A DNA stretch of 64,000 nt from Pedobacter mucosus (GTDB lineage: Bacteria > Bacteroidota > Bacteroidia > Sphingobacteriales > Sphingobacteriaceae), in contig NZ_CP087585.1 of NCBI RefSeq assembly GCF_022200785.1, positions 4,340,001-4,404,000 on the forward strand, read 5' to 3'. The translations under genes and the position numbers were made by a program. A model generated the notes under the pieces. That model worked only from the letters and a program-made list of their open reading frames with translations, ran no database searches and was not told the DNA's origin. Shown piece by piece: positions 1 through 8,888 of this stretch. Each line of letters begins with the position of its first letter. The first letter of the stretch is position 1.

Positions 1-1074
1 GGATTATTAGCTGCAAAAGAATCCGGAATCGAAGCCATCATGATTAACTGTAATCCTGAGACGGTTTCTACAGATTTTAACATGGCCGATAAATTATATT
101 TTGAGCCAGTATTTTGGGAGCATGTTCGCGAAATTATCGAGCTTGAAAAACCAATGGGCGTAATTGTTCAATTAGGCGGACAAACAGCTTTAAAGATGGC
201 TGAAAAACTAACGGCAATTGGCGTTAAAATTATTGGTACGTCTTTCGAAAACATGGATATCGCAGAAGATCGTGGTCGTTTCTCTGACTTATTAAAAGAA
301 TTAGATATTCCTTATCCAAAATATGGTGTAGCAGAAAATGCTGAAGAAGCAATTATTGTAGCCAATGAAGTTGGTTATCCGGTTTTAGTTCGTCCAAGCT
401 ATGTTTTAGGCGGGCAAGGGATGAGCATCGTAATTAATGATGAAGATTTAGAAAAAGCCGTAGTTAAATTGCTAGGTGATTTACCAGGAAACCGCGTGTT
501 GATTGATCACTTTTTAGATCGGGCTGAAGAAGCTGAATCTGATTCGATTTCTGATGGTGATGATGTACATATTGTGGGCATGATGGAGCATATCGAGCCT
601 GCAGGTATTCACTCAGGCGATTCATTTGCCGTACTACCGACTTTTAGCTTGCCAGAATCGGTAACGAAATCAATGGAAGAATATTCTATTAAAATCGCAA
701 AAGCTTTAAATGTAATCGGCTTATTAAACATTCAGTTTGCCATTAAAGATGAAAAGGTTTATGTAATTGAAGCCAACCCAAGAGCATCTCGTACCGTTCC
801 TTTTATTGCAAAAGCTTATGATGTTCCTTACATTAACATTGCAGCGAAAATTATGTTAGGCGTTGCTAAACTGAAAGATTTTACAATTACACGTAAGTTA
901 AAAGGTTATGCAATTAAAGAACCTGTATTTTCTTATGATAAATTCCCAGAAGTGACAAAAGAATTAGGTCCGGAAATGAAATCTACTGGAGAAGCCATTC
1001 GTTTCATTGCAGATTTGGAAGATCCTTATTTCCGTAAGCTTTACAAAGATAAATCAATGTATTTGAGTAAATAA
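1..1074 (+). CDS. carB: Carbamoyl-phosphate synthase large subunit, 3' part
   Basis: The reading frame is open from base 1, so the gene starts before the window. It encodes the second (carbamate-phosphorylating) ATP-grasp half of CarB, which makes carbamoyl phosphate for arginine and pyrimidine synthesis in the cytoplasm. Diagnostic segments are NCNPETVSTDF, GVIVQLGGQTALK, RPSYVLGGQGM, MEHIEPAGIHSGDS and IEANPRASRTVPF. The protein stops shortly after FPEVTKELGPEMKSTGEA, with YFRKLYKDKSMYLSK at the end. The roughly 130-residue C-terminal MGS-like domain that binds ornithine and UMP in E. coli CarB is therefore absent. From memory, shorter CarB proteins are common in this phylum, so I read this as the natural end. 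A hairpin terminator follows. Confidence 0.96.
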   Translation, partial: GLLAAKESGIEAIMINCNPETVSTDFNMADKLYFEPVFWEHVREIIELEKPMGVIVQLGGQTALKMAEKLTAIGVKIIGTSFENMDIAEDRGRFSDLLKELDIPYPKYGVAENAEEAIIVANEVGYPVLVRPSYVLGGQGMSIVINDEDLEKAVVKLLGDLPGNRVLIDHFLDRAEEAESDSISDGDDVHIVGMMEHIEPAGIHSGDSFAVLPTFSLPESVTKSMEEYSIKIAKALNVIGLLNIQFAIKDEKVYVIEANPRASRTVPFIAKAYDVPYINIAAKIMLGVAKLKDFTITRKLKGYAIKEPVFSYDKFPEVTKELGPEMKSTGEAIRFIADLEDPYFRKLYKDKSMYLSK

Positions 1075-1101
1075 GGCAACCTATATAAAGGGTTTTCATT
1101 T

Positions 1102-1133
1102 AAAATGGTCGGTGTTTCATCGACCATTTTTTT
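1102..1133 (+). terminator. Rho-independent terminator after carB
   Basis: A perfect 10-bp stem, AAAATGGTCG / CGACCATTTT, with a 9-nt loop is followed by a run of T. It begins 28 bases after the carB stop. Bases 1134-1331 hold nothing else that I recognise. Confidence 0.85.
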
Positions 1134-1331
1134 GTTAAATGAAGATTTTTAAAAAAACAATGTACCCAAGCAGATTACTTTAGTCTGTCTTTTTATTTGA
1201 TCTTTAAGCGATATTTTCTTCAGCCGGAATTTCAATAGTTGAAAATTTGCAGTAAGAGGTTAAAGTCCTTTTTTAAAAATATCTCTAAACTTCGATAGCT
1301 TTTAAAACGTTAGTTAAGAATTGTCTTATTT

Positions 1332-1658
1332 CTAAATAAACTCCATAGGGTTCCAAAACATGTTTTTGAAATCTACTACCTTATCATTCTTTACTTCAAT
1401 ACCTTCTCCTCTAAGTAATTGCTCCATCAATTCTGGTGGATTAAAATGAAATTTTCCAGTAAGTAATCCAGAACTATTAACAACTCGATGTGCTGGCACA
1501 TTTGGATAGGCAGAAAATGCATAACTCATAGCATGACCAACCATTCTCGATGATTTTGCAGAGCCTAAACTTTTAGCGATAGCGCCGTAAGAAGTTACCC
1601 TTCCTTCAGGAATTAGTCGGGCAATTTCGTACACCTGTTCGTAAAAGTTAGTATTCAT
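1332..1658 (-). CDS. MGMT-family alkyltransferase-like protein (Atl type)
   Basis: This 108-residue protein has the fold signature of the O6-alkylguanine-DNA alkyltransferase C-terminal domain: EGRVTSYGAIAKSLG, SRMVGHAMS and PAHRVV. In true alkyltransferases the last motif is PCHRV and its cysteine accepts the alkyl group. Here the position is Ala56, so the protein cannot repair by alkyl transfer. Family knowledge points to Atl proteins, which bind alkylated guanine, flip it out and hand the lesion to nucleotide excision repair. The start codon shares one base with the trmB stop (TAATG), so the two are translationally coupled. MGMT-like protein is a safe label. The Atl role is inferred from the missing cysteine. 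Confidence 0.85.
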   Translation of the reverse strand: MNTNFYEQVYEIARLIPEGRVTSYGAIAKSLGSAKSSRMVGHAMSYAFSAYPNVPAHRVVNSSGLLTGKFHFNPPELMEQLLRGEGIEVKNDKVVDFKNMFWNPMEFI

Positions 1659-2308
1659 TAATCGAATGAAAATTGAATATAATTTATGTTCTTGTCATTT
1701 AGCAAATACTTTTTTTCGTAATAAGTTTTAATAGATAAAACATCATCAACTAAATCAGAAGTATATAAATGATTAGTGTTTTTATGAACCTTAAGGCCTA
1801 ATGTCGCCACTACTTCACAGGTATATGTGTAAAGTTGGTCGTTATCTGTTTTTAAGTTCACTTTTCCTCCGGGCGATAAAACCTCTTTATATTTATTTAA
1901 AAATGCGGGAAAAGTTAATCTTTTTTTCTCTCTGCTATCCTGTGGTTGCGGATCAGGAAAAGTGATCCAAATCTCATCAATTTCATGCAAATCAAAATAA
2001 TCCAATAGGTTTTCTATTTGAATTCTTAAGAAAGCAACATTGTTAATTCCTTCTTCTAAAGCTGTTTTAGCCCCACGCCAAATGCGATTTCCTTTATAAT
2101 CAATTCCTATAAAATTTTTTGCTGGAAATAGCTTTGCTAAGTTTACCGTATATTCACCTTTACCACAAGCAAGTTCTAAAACGACCGGATTTTCATTTTT
2201 AAAATGATCCTTGCTCCAATTTCCTTTTAACGTTTTCGCTTCCTCTAATTGATATACGTTTGCGAAATTCTCTATTTCTGCAAAACGTCTAAGTTTGTCT
2301 TTACCCAA
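1658..2308 (-). CDS. trmB: tRNA (guanine-N7-)-methyltransferase
   Basis: A 216-residue class I SAM methyltransferase that makes m7G46 in tRNA. The SAM-binding segment LELACGKGEYTVNLAK lies near residues 44-59 and is followed by FIGIDYKGNRIWRGAK. The family motif that usually reads FPDPWPKxRH appears as FPDPQPQDSREKKRL, the common variant in Bacteroidota. Length is typical. The start is TTG at 2308, supported by a TAAATTTG promoter element just upstream and by lack of a better in-frame start. It is the first gene of a two-gene operon with the Atl-like gene. Confidence 0.93.
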   Translation of the reverse strand: MGKDKLRRFAEIENFANVYQLEEAKTLKGNWSKDHFKNENPVVLELACGKGEYTVNLAKLFPAKNFIGIDYKGNRIWRGAKTALEEGINNVAFLRIQIENLLDYFDLHEIDEIWITFPDPQPQDSREKKRLTFPAFLNKYKEVLSPGGKVNLKTDNDQLYTYTCEVVATLGLKVHKNTNHLYTSDLVDDVLSIKTYYEKKYLLNDKNINYIQFSFD

Positions 2309-2321
2309 CAGTTTTTTTTTA

Positions 2322-2354
2322 CAAATTTACAATTTTTCATAGCTCTAAAACAAA
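2322..2354 (-). promoter_or_regulatory. Predicted promoter of trmB and the Atl-like gene
   Basis: On the minus strand TTTG (2351-2354) and TAAATTTG (2322-2329) are separated by 21 bases. This matches the Bacteroidota -33 TTTG / -7 TAnnTTTG pattern. Transcription would start only a few bases before the trmB TTG codon. Confidence 0.55.
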
Positions 2355-2435
2355 TTAACAAGCACCTCATGTTATAATCGAACACTTTCTCTCATACCTC
2401 TTCTCAATTGTGAAGATAGACGTGACAACCGATAA

Positions 2436-2466
2436 TTGGCTTTCTGCCTAATCTATTGTATTTTTG
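2436..2466 (+). promoter_or_regulatory. Predicted promoter of the GDP-fucose synthase gene
   Basis: TTG at 2436-2438 and TATTTTTG at 2459-2466 are 20 bases apart. The second element fits TAnnTTTG exactly. The predicted start of transcription leaves a leader of about 15 bases. Confidence 0.5.
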
Positions 2467-2487
2467 TAATCTATAAAACACATTGCT

Positions 2488-3414
2488 TTGGAAAAAATTG
2501 CTAAAATTTATATTGCTGGTCATCGCGGCATGGTTGGTTCGGCCATATACCGCAAATTACGAAAAGAAGGGTACGATAATATAATTGTTAGAACTTCAAA
2601 TGAGTTAGATCTAAGAAATCAACAAGCTGTTACAGATTTTTTTGCTGTTGAAAAACCTGATTATGTTTTCTTAGCTGCTGCTAAAGTTGGAGGTATTTTA
2701 GCGAACAATACGTTTAGGGCTGATTTTCTTTATGAAAACCTTTCCATACAAAATAATATAATTCATAATGCTTATGTATATGGGGTCAAAAAATTAATGT
2801 TCTTAGGTTCGAGTTGCATTTATCCAAAAATGGCTCCTCAACCTTTAAAAGAAGATTACCTTTTAACAGGAATTTTAGAGCATACAAATGAACCTTATGC
2901 AATTGCAAAAATTGCAGGGATAAAAATGTGCGATGCTTACAGAGACCAATATGGCTGTAATTTCATTTCTGTTATGCCTACAAACTTGTATGGACATAAT
3001 GATAATTACCACCCTCAAAATTCACATGTATTACCTGCGCTGATTCGTAAAATACACGAGGCAAAATCCAACAATGATGCTCAAGTTACAGTTTGGGGCT
3101 CTGGTTCGCCAATGAGAGAGTTTTTATTTGCTGACGATTTAGCTGATGCTTGTTTCTTTTTGATGGAAAATTACAATGAACCAAACTTAATCAATATAGG
3201 TACTGGCCATGATTTAACAATTAAAGATCTTGCTTTACTTATAAAAAATATTCTTGGTTATGAAGGGGAGTTGATTTTTGATAAAACTAAACCTGATGGA
3301 ACGCCACGCAAATTAATGGATGTTACTAAACTCCATGATTTAGGTTGGAAACATAAAATTGAATTACCTGAAGGAATTGCTTTAGCTTATCAAGATTTCG
3401 AAAGCAGGTATTAA
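2488..3414 (+). CDS. fcl: GDP-L-fucose synthase
   Basis: A 308-residue extended short-chain dehydrogenase that epimerises and reduces GDP-4-keto-6-deoxymannose to GDP-L-fucose, a donor for surface polysaccharides. The NADP-binding Rossmann motif GHRGMVG is at residues 11-17. The catalytic set is visible as GSSCIYP (Ser109, Cys110) and YAIAK (Tyr137, Lys141), offset by one residue from the E. coli enzyme. Later conserved parts are [14 protein letters not shown] and [18 protein letters not shown]. The start is TTG. It stands alone here, with neither gmd nor glycosyltransferases beside it. Confidence 0.95.
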   Translation: MEKIAKIYIAGHRGMVGSAIYRKLRKEGYDNIIVRTSNELDLRNQQAVTDFFAVEKPDYVFLAAAKVGGILANNTFRADFLYENLSIQNNIIHNAYVYGVKKLMFLGSSCIYPKMAPQPLKEDYLLTGILEHTNEPYAIAKIAGIKMCDAYRDQYGCNFISVMPTNLYGHNDNYHPQNSHVLPALIRKIHEAKSNNDAQVTVWGSGSPMREFLFADDLADACFFLMENYNEPNLINIGTGHDLTIKDLALLIKNILGYEGELIFDKTKPDGTPRKLMDVTKLHDLGWKHKIELPEGIALAYQDFESRY

Positions 3415-3470
3415 GCAATTAATATTGCTAATTATCAGCAATTAAAAATAGATATCTTACTCTTTTTATA

Positions 3471-3518
3471 TATAGGTAAAGTTTATATCTTTAACAAGAT
3501 TAATAAAATTTACCTATA
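3471..3518 (+). promoter_or_regulatory. Inverted repeat overlapping the oxyR start
   Basis: TATAGGTAAA (3471-3480) and TTTACCTATA (3509-3518) are perfect complements separated by 28 AT-rich bases. The right arm includes the first base of the oxyR start codon. It could be an operator for autoregulation or an RNA stem that hides the start. No precedent is claimed. Confidence 0.35.
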
Positions 3519-4450
3519 TGACTTTAGTTCAGCTAGAATATATTGTAGCTATTGATACTTATCGGAGCTTTGTAACTGCTGCAGATAAGTGCTTTGTAAC
3601 GCAACCTACCTTAAGCATGCAAGTGCAGAAGCTAGAAGAATTAATTGGGGCTAAAATCTTTGATAGAAGTAAACAGCCTGTAAGTCCAACTGAAATTGGT
3701 ACACAAATTATTGCTCAATCCAGAATAATTCTACAGGAAAGTGGTAAGATTAAGGAGTTGATTACCAGTCAGCAACAAGATGTTTTAGGTGAATTACGCA
3801 TTGGAGTTATTCCTACAGTTGCACCTTATTTACTACCGGAAGTAATTTCCGCCATGCTCGAAAAATACCCTGATTTAAAATTAATGATCTGGGAATATAA
3901 TACAGAAGATATCATTCAGCATTTAAAAACAGGTGTATTGGATTGTGGAATTCTTGCAACACCTTTAATAAATGCAAATCTTACCGAACTTCCACTTTAT
4001 TATGAAAACTTTGTTAGCTATATAAGCAAAAATAGTAAGTTGTTTAAAAAGAAAGCTATCGATGCTGAAGATTTAACTGATGAAAATATTTGGCTTTTAA
4101 ACGAAGGTCATTGTATGCGCAATCAGGTTTTGAATATTTGTCGCTCTACTAAAAATAATCGTTTACAGGGCTTAGAATATAATACTGGAAGTGTAGAAAC
4201 TTTAGTTAGAATGGTAGATCTAAACGGCGGAGCAACACTTTTACCAGAATTGGCAATTACGGAGCTTAGCGCCAAGCAAATTAGTAAAATTCGTTATTTT
4301 AAATCGCCAGAACCTGTAAGAGAAATTAGTTTAGTCACGCATAAAAATTTCATCAAAAAAAGAATGCTCAATGCCTTAAAAGACGAAATTTTAGAGATTA
4401 TTCCCAAAACGATGAAGCAGAGAAAGAAAAAGGATATTATTGGAATATAA
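3518..4450 (+). CDS. oxyR: Peroxide-sensing LysR-type regulator OxyR
   Basis: A 310-residue LysR-family activator. The N-terminal winged helix-turn-helix (AADKCFVTQPTLSMQVQKLE) covers about residues 20-40, and the effector domain starts near residue 93. The segment GHCMRNQVLNIC places cysteines at 199 and 208. These are the numbers and spacing of the E. coli OxyR redox pair, which forms a disulfide on contact with peroxide. This makes OxyR much more likely than a generic LysR protein. Likely targets are catalase, peroxiredoxin and Dps genes, none of which are adjacent. The superoxide dismutase gene is 0.8 kb away on the other strand. An inverted repeat overlaps the start codon. Confidence 0.92.
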   Translation: MTLVQLEYIVAIDTYRSFVTAADKCFVTQPTLSMQVQKLEELIGAKIFDRSKQPVSPTEIGTQIIAQSRIILQESGKIKELITSQQQDVLGELRIGVIPTVAPYLLPEVISAMLEKYPDLKLMIWEYNTEDIIQHLKTGVLDCGILATPLINANLTELPLYYENFVSYISKNSKLFKKKAIDAEDLTDENIWLLNEGHCMRNQVLNICRSTKNNRLQGLEYNTGSVETLVRMVDLNGGATLLPELAITELSAKQISKIRYFKSPEPVREISLVTHKNFIKKRMLNALKDEILEIIPKTMKQRKKKDIIGI

Positions 4451-4462
4451 ATATTGAAGCTT

Positions 4463-4693
4463 TTATTCTAATTCATGATTCTTGCCGACATGATCTGCTA
4501 GTTTATAACTTGAAGTATTCGGATTTTTATCTTCTAAAAAAATAAGTATAATCAGTGAAATAATAGGGATTAAAAAAGAGATAAAAAACCAAAAGCAAAA
4601 TTTTCTTCCTGTTCTTTGAGCTAAAAAACCCGCTAATAACTGAGGAGATAATAGTAAACCTAGCACCAAAGAACCAACAAGTATTTCTGGCAT
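4463..4693 (-). CDS. Small two-helix membrane protein, unknown function
   Basis: This 76-residue protein has two hydrophobic stretches, about residues 4-24 and 32-53, linked by the basic segment QRTGRKF. A polar tail is rich in Asn, Lys and Glu. I recognise no family. It starts 8 bases after the stop of the upstream Spy-like gene on the same strand, so they are probably co-transcribed. It ends 12 bases from the convergent oxyR stop. Confidence 0.6.
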   Translation of the reverse strand: MPEILVGSLVLGLLLSPQLLAGFLAQRTGRKFCFWFFISFLIPIISLIILIFLEDKNPNTSSYKLADHVGKNHELE

Positions 4694-4701
4694 TTTGTTA
4701 T

Positions 4702-5163
4702 CTATTGCTTCTGTTTTTCTAACGGTGGAGCAGAAAGTAGACCTTTAATATCGCTTTCAACTTCTACTTCATCACCTTTTTTCTTTTTCTTATTTTTAGC
4801 TTTTTGAGCTTTACCACTTAAACGGTCTTCAATAATTTTATCATATTCTGTCTGTTGATCCCCTTTTAGAACATTGCGTATATTTTTTGAAGTCTCATTT
4901 TGCAATTTATAAAATTTATCTACGTCATCTTCTCTTGAAGTTCCAGCTTGTTGTCTTTTCATTAAATCAGCTTGTTCTTTAGCCTGACTAAAAGTAAAAC
5001 GATAGATTACACTTTTTTGCGTGTCGTTTAATTTCAATTTTTTATCCAAGTCTTCCACGTTCTTTTGAGCGATCTCATCAGGAGTTGGCATTTTATTTTG
5101 TTGTGCATTCGCAATTCCGCACATTCCCATTACCACTAAGAATAAAAATATAACCTTCTTCAT
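4702..5163 (-). CDS. Secreted helical protein, Spy/LTxxQ-like
   Basis: A 153-residue protein with a clear signal peptide (MKKVIFLFLVVMGMCGIANAQ). The mature part is charged and predicted helical. The segment KKLKLNDTQKSVIYRF resembles the LTxxQ pattern of periplasmic Spy/CpxP-like chaperones, and the C-terminal part carries a lysine-rich stretch. Function is inferred from this weak likeness only. The small membrane protein gene follows 8 bases downstream. Confidence 0.65.
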   Translation of the reverse strand: MKKVIFLFLVVMGMCGIANAQQNKMPTPDEIAQKNVEDLDKKLKLNDTQKSVIYRFTFSQAKEQADLMKRQQAGTSREDDVDKFYKLQNETSKNIRNVLKGDQQTEYDKIIEDRLSGKAQKAKNKKKKKGDEVEVESDIKGLLSAPPLEKQKQ

Positions 5164-5207
5164 TTTTGAATAATTTATGTTGTAAAGTTAATTATTTATC
5201 TTAAAAC

Positions 5208-5242
5208 AAGAAAGCCCACGATGTTAGTTTCGTGGGCTTTAA
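5208..5242 (-). terminator. Terminator after the superoxide dismutase gene
   Basis: AAAGCCCACGA (5211-5221) pairs perfectly with TCGTGGGCTTT (5230-5240) around an 8-base loop. On the minus strand a T-rich run follows. It sits 20 bases after the sod stop. Confidence 0.8.
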
Positions 5243-5259
5243 AATTTGGATATTGTAGC

Positions 5260-5868
5260 TTACAATGCTTTTTTATAAAGTTCTGCAACTGCATCCCAAT
5301 TAACTGCATTCCAAATTGCAGCTAAATAATCTGGGCGTTTATTTTGATATTTCAAGTAATATGCATGTTCCCAAACATCAATACCAAAAATTGGCGTGCC
5401 TTTTACTTCAGCAACATCCATTAAAGGATTATCTTGATTTGGAGTAGAAGAAACTTGAAGTTTTTTATCAGTACCAACTGATAACCATGCCCAACCAGAA
5501 CCAAAACGAGTAGCACCAGCTTCTTGCATTTTAGTTTTCAAATCTGCAAATGATCCAAATGTTTCTGTAATTGCTTTGGCTAAATCGCCAGTTGGCTCAC
5601 CACCTTTATTTGGACCTAAAACGTTCCAAAATAAGGAGTGATTATAATGACCACCACCGTTATTTCTAACTGCAGCTGGATATTTTGAAATATTTTTTAC
5701 AATTTCTTCGATGCTTAAATTTGCTTCAGGCTTACCTTCAACAGCTTTATTCAAGTTGGTAACGTAAGCTTGGTGATGTTTGTCATGGTGAATTTCCATG
5801 GTTGTTTTATCAATATGCGGTTCTAATGCGTCTGTAGCGTAGTGTAACGCTGGTAATTCAAAAGCCAT
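5260..5868 (-). CDS. sodA: Fe/Mn superoxide dismutase
   Basis: A 202-residue enzyme of normal family length that dismutates superoxide. Metal ligands are His27 ([10 protein letters not shown]), His77 ([11 protein letters not shown]), Asp164 and His168 (DVWEHAYY). The glycines before HYNH and the Gln in [10 protein letters not shown] favour manganese or cambialistic use, but metal choice cannot be settled from sequence. There is no signal peptide, so it is cytoplasmic. It is monocistronic, between a hairpin terminator and its own promoter. Proximity to oxyR may be coincidental. Confidence 0.95.
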   Translation of the reverse strand: MAFELPALHYATDALEPHIDKTTMEIHHDKHHQAYVTNLNKAVEGKPEANLSIEEIVKNISKYPAAVRNNGGGHYNHSLFWNVLGPNKGGEPTGDLAKAITETFGSFADLKTKMQEAGATRFGSGWAWLSVGTDKKLQVSSTPNQDNPLMDVAEVKGTPIFGIDVWEHAYYLKYQNKRPDYLAAIWNAVNWDAVAELYKKAL

Positions 5869-5903
5869 AATATTTATGTTTAAATTTAAAAATGTATCTG
5901 TAG

Positions 5904-5911
5904 CAAATATA
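5904..5911 (-). promoter_or_regulatory. Predicted -7 element of the sod gene
   Basis: TATATTTG on the minus strand matches TAnnTTTG, 36 bases before the start codon. I see no convincing -33 TTTG at the expected spacing, so confidence is moderate. Confidence 0.4.
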
Positions 5912-6007
5912 ACATTCGTAGGTTAAGATTTGTTCATGTTATTATCATCAAATTGTTTAAGAAACTGGTTTTACTCTTTTTGATTTAGAAAACTATGATT
6001 TGCACAT

Positions 6008-6481
6008 TTACATCAAGCGCTTTTTTAAGAAAAAATTTTTCATCAATTCTCCACATTCTTCAGCCATAATCCCGCCTTTTAATTCCGTTTTAGGATGCAG
6101 AAGATTTGCATTCTTCGAAATAAAGCCTCGTTTTTCTTCTCTGGCACCGTAAACTATTCTACTAATTTGAGTCCAATAACTAGCACCTGCACACATTACA
6201 CAAGGCTCTATAGTTACATACAATGTACAATCTCGCAAATATTTTCCCCCAATAGTTTGTGCTGCTGAGGTAAACGCCTGCATTTCGGCATGGGCGGTTA
6301 CATCGTTAAGGTGTTCGGTTAAATTATACCCTCTGCCAACAATCCTATTTTTACAAACCACAATTGCACCAATAGGAATTTCATCAGCATCCAAAGCTTT
6401 TTTAGCTTCTTCCAAAGCTAATTTCATGTAGTGAATATCTTCTTCTTCTGGATTCGTGGATTCAAAATTGTAAAAACTCAT
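6008..6481 (-). CDS. tadA: tRNA adenosine(34) deaminase
   Basis: A 157-residue zinc-dependent deaminase that turns adenosine into inosine at the wobble position of tRNA-Arg(ACG). Zinc and catalytic motifs are HAE (His64, Glu66) and PCVMC (Cys94, Cys97). The context YLRDCTLYVTIEPCVMCAGA is close to that of E. coli TadA. Flanking residues, including IPIGAIVV, fit TadA better than guanine or cytosine deaminases. A short acidic N-terminal extension precedes the domain. It is apparently monocistronic. Confidence 0.9.
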   Translation of the reverse strand: MSFYNFESTNPEEEDIHYMKLALEEAKKALDADEIPIGAIVVCKNRIVGRGYNLTEHLNDVTAHAEMQAFTSAAQTIGGKYLRDCTLYVTIEPCVMCAGASYWTQISRIVYGAREEKRGFISKNANLLHPKTELKGGIMAEECGELMKNFFLKKRLM

Positions 6482-6571
6482 ATCGCAAATATACTTTATA
6501 ATCGCGTTTAGAACTCAGGGATTATAGCTTATTTCGGAGCGCAATTTTAATGCTAATCGGTTGGTTTTGTG

Positions 6572-6622
6572 CCTGCTTTTCATTTTAGCTCCGAAAAAAT
6601 CGGAGGCTGCCATTTCAATCAG
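6572..6622 (-). repeat. Dispersed hairpin repeat, family A, copy 1
   Basis: Read on the minus strand this contains GATTGAAATGGCAGCC, a CTCCGA/TCGGAG stem, then a tail resembling AAAGC. The same order recurs at 8979-9029 and 15833-15888. It lies between tadA and the CsaA-like gene. Confidence 0.55.
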
Positions 6623-6673
6623 GGCTGGATTTTATAAACCTGTGTAGGAAAAATGAACTTTCAAAAATAGTCG

Positions 6674-7009
6674 TTAAGCTATTTTCGTTCCGTTTGGCAC
6701 TTCTTTATCAACCGTAGTTAATACAATATCTCCATTTTCATCCGCAAATCCAGTCACTAAAAACTCTGACATAAATTTGCCGATCTGTTTTTTGGGGAAA
6801 TTAATTACAGCGACAATTTGTTTGCCAATCAAATTATCAATGGTATAATGTTTTGTTATTTGGGCACTACTTACCTTAATTCCAAAAGCTCCAAAATCTA
6901 CTTTAAGTTTATAAGCTGGTTTTCTCGCCTCTGGAAATGTTGAAACTTCCAAAATAGTTCCAATACGAAGCTCAACTTTTTCAAAATCTTCCCAGTTAAT
7001 CTGTTCCAT
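6674..7009 (-). CDS. csaA: CsaA-like tRNA-binding domain protein
   Basis: This 111-residue protein is a single EMAP/Trbp111-type OB fold. The segments VELRIGTILEVSTFPEARKPAYKLKVDFG and GKQIVAVINFPKKQIGKFMSEFLVTGF (each positioned as in CsaA) are characteristic. B. subtilis CsaA binds tRNA and has been described as a secretion-related chaperone. The physiological role in Bacteroidota is not settled. The start is ATG, and the length matches the family. Confidence 0.87.
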   Translation of the reverse strand: MEQINWEDFEKVELRIGTILEVSTFPEARKPAYKLKVDFGAFGIKVSSAQITKHYTIDNLIGKQIVAVINFPKKQIGKFMSEFLVTGFADENGDIVLTTVDKEVPNGTKIA

Positions 7010-7190
7010 TTTACAAAATTTAGTAGCGTAAAAGTATATATTTTTTATACTGCTAGGAAGGATTGTATCACGCTTAGTGATGCTGTAAAAATAATAAACG
7101 TTATTAGCACATTTTTTTTGTTAAAAATTGAACATTAATTTATGATTTTATTACATTTAGGGTCTAAACCAAATAACCTTTAGAATATTA

Positions 7191-8867
7191 ATGAAACAAA
7201 ATTTACTAGATACGAAGGATTACATAGTATTTGCTATTTACTTCGTCATTGTAGCGGGTTACGGCTTGTATATCTACAATAAGAAAAAATCCGCCTCTAC
7301 TGGCTCCAAAGATTATTTTTTGGCTGAAGGTTCTTTAACATGGTGGGCTATTGGAGCATCATTAATTGCTTCGAATATTTCAGCAGAACAGTTTATTGGG
7401 ATGAGTGGTTCTGGATTTAAGATGGGTTTAGCTATTGCTTCTTACGAATGGATGGCTTCGCTAACCTTAATTATAGTTGCGGTATTTTTTATTCCAGTTT
7501 ACTTGAAGAATAAAATAGCAACGATGCCACAATTTTTGCATCAACGTTATAATGGTACGGTTGCAATGATTATGGCTGTGTTTTGGTTACTGCTTTACGT
7601 TGTGGTAAATTTAACTTCTATCCTCTATCTAGGTGCTTTAGCCGTTAGTAGTATTTCAGGTTTTGATTTAGATTTATGTATGTATGCAATTGCTGCTTTT
7701 GCTATTATCATCACATTAGGTGGTATGAAAGTAATTGGTTATACGGATGTTATACAAGTTTTCTTTCTAATTCTTGGTGGTTTAGCAACAACTTATTTAG
7801 CGCTAAATCTTGTTTCTGATCATTACGGAACAAAAGGAATCTTTGAAGGCTACAGCTTAATGACTTCTAAAGCTTCAGAACATTTTCATATGATTTTGAA
7901 ACCTGAAAATGAAAACTACATTGATCTTCCAGGTTTAAGCGTATTGGTTGGTGGTATGTGGATTGTAAACCTAAATTATTGGGGCTGTAATCAATACATT
8001 ACGCAACGTGCTTTAGGTGCCGATTTAAAAACTGCACGTGGTGGAATTTTATTTGCTGCATTTTTAAAATTATTAATGCCAATTATTGTTGTACTTCCAG
8101 GTATTGCCGCTTATGTTTTATATAAAGATGGCGCATTTCAATCAGAAATGATGCAAGGCGGATCAGTAAATCCAGATCGTGCTTATCCGGTTTTATTAAA
8201 TCTTTTACCAGCAGGATTAAAAGGACTTTCTTTCGCCGCATTAACAGCAGCTGTAGTAGCTTCATTAGCAGGTAAAGCAAATAGTATCGCAACAATTTTT
8301 ACTTTAGACATTTATAAAAAAGTATTAAAAACTGATGCAACTGAAAAAAATCTGGTAAATACTGGCAAAATAGCCGTTGTTGTTGCCATGGTTTTAGGTG
8401 TATTAATTGCTCCACATTTAGGCATTGATAAAAAAGGTGGCTTCCAATTTATTCAGGAATATACAGGATTCGTTTCTCCAGGTATTTTCGCCATGTTTAT
8501 ACTTGGCTTTTTCTGGAAAAGAGCAACTTCAAATGCAGCATTATTTGCAACAATAGGTGGATTCGGACTTTCCTTGTTCCTAAAAAAATTACCAAATATC
8601 TCGGATTTATCATGGCTTTCAAGCTATGGTTTCTCTGTTAAAAACGTTGAAGGCATTTATGAAATTCCTTTCTTGGATAGAATGGGCTTTGTATTCGTAT
8701 TCTGTATTATAGGGATGGTCATTATTAGTTTGTTTGAAAACAAGAATAGCGTTAATCCTAAAGGACTTGAAATTGATGCTAAAATGTTTAAAACATCAAC
8801 AAGTTTTGCAGTTGGCGCATTGATAATTATTGGAATGTTAGTTGCACTTTATAGTGTTTACTGGTAA
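7191..8867 (+). CDS. Na+/sugar symporter, vSGLT type
   Basis: A 558-residue sodium:solute symporter with about 14 predicted membrane helices in the LeuT fold. Two stretches are very close to the Vibrio parahaemolyticus galactose symporter vSGLT. They are SNISAEQFIGMSGSGF near residues 61-76, which carries sugar- and sodium-site residues, and the region from GGMWIVNLNYWGCNQYI to FLKLLMPIIVVLPGIAAYVL. A monosaccharide substrate is therefore likely, though which one cannot be read. It is inner-membrane and monocistronic, followed by a terminator. A possible promoter is TACATTTA at 7152-7159. Confidence 0.9.
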   Translation: MKQNLLDTKDYIVFAIYFVIVAGYGLYIYNKKKSASTGSKDYFLAEGSLTWWAIGASLIASNISAEQFIGMSGSGFKMGLAIASYEWMASLTLIIVAVFFIPVYLKNKIATMPQFLHQRYNGTVAMIMAVFWLLLYVVVNLTSILYLGALAVSSISGFDLDLCMYAIAAFAIIITLGGMKVIGYTDVIQVFFLILGGLATTYLALNLVSDHYGTKGIFEGYSLMTSKASEHFHMILKPENENYIDLPGLSVLVGGMWIVNLNYWGCNQYITQRALGADLKTARGGILFAAFLKLLMPIIVVLPGIAAYVLYKDGAFQSEMMQGGSVNPDRAYPVLLNLLPAGLKGLSFAALTAAVVASLAGKANSIATIFTLDIYKKVLKTDATEKNLVNTGKIAVVVAMVLGVLIAPHLGIDKKGGFQFIQEYTGFVSPGIFAMFILGFFWKRATSNAALFATIGGFGLSLFLKKLPNISDLSWLSSYGFSVKNVEGIYEIPFLDRMGFVFVFCIIGMVIISLFENKNSVNPKGLEIDAKMFKTSTSFAVGALIIIGMLVALYSVYW

Positions 8868-8888
8868 TTTAATTTCTTTACCTATTAC

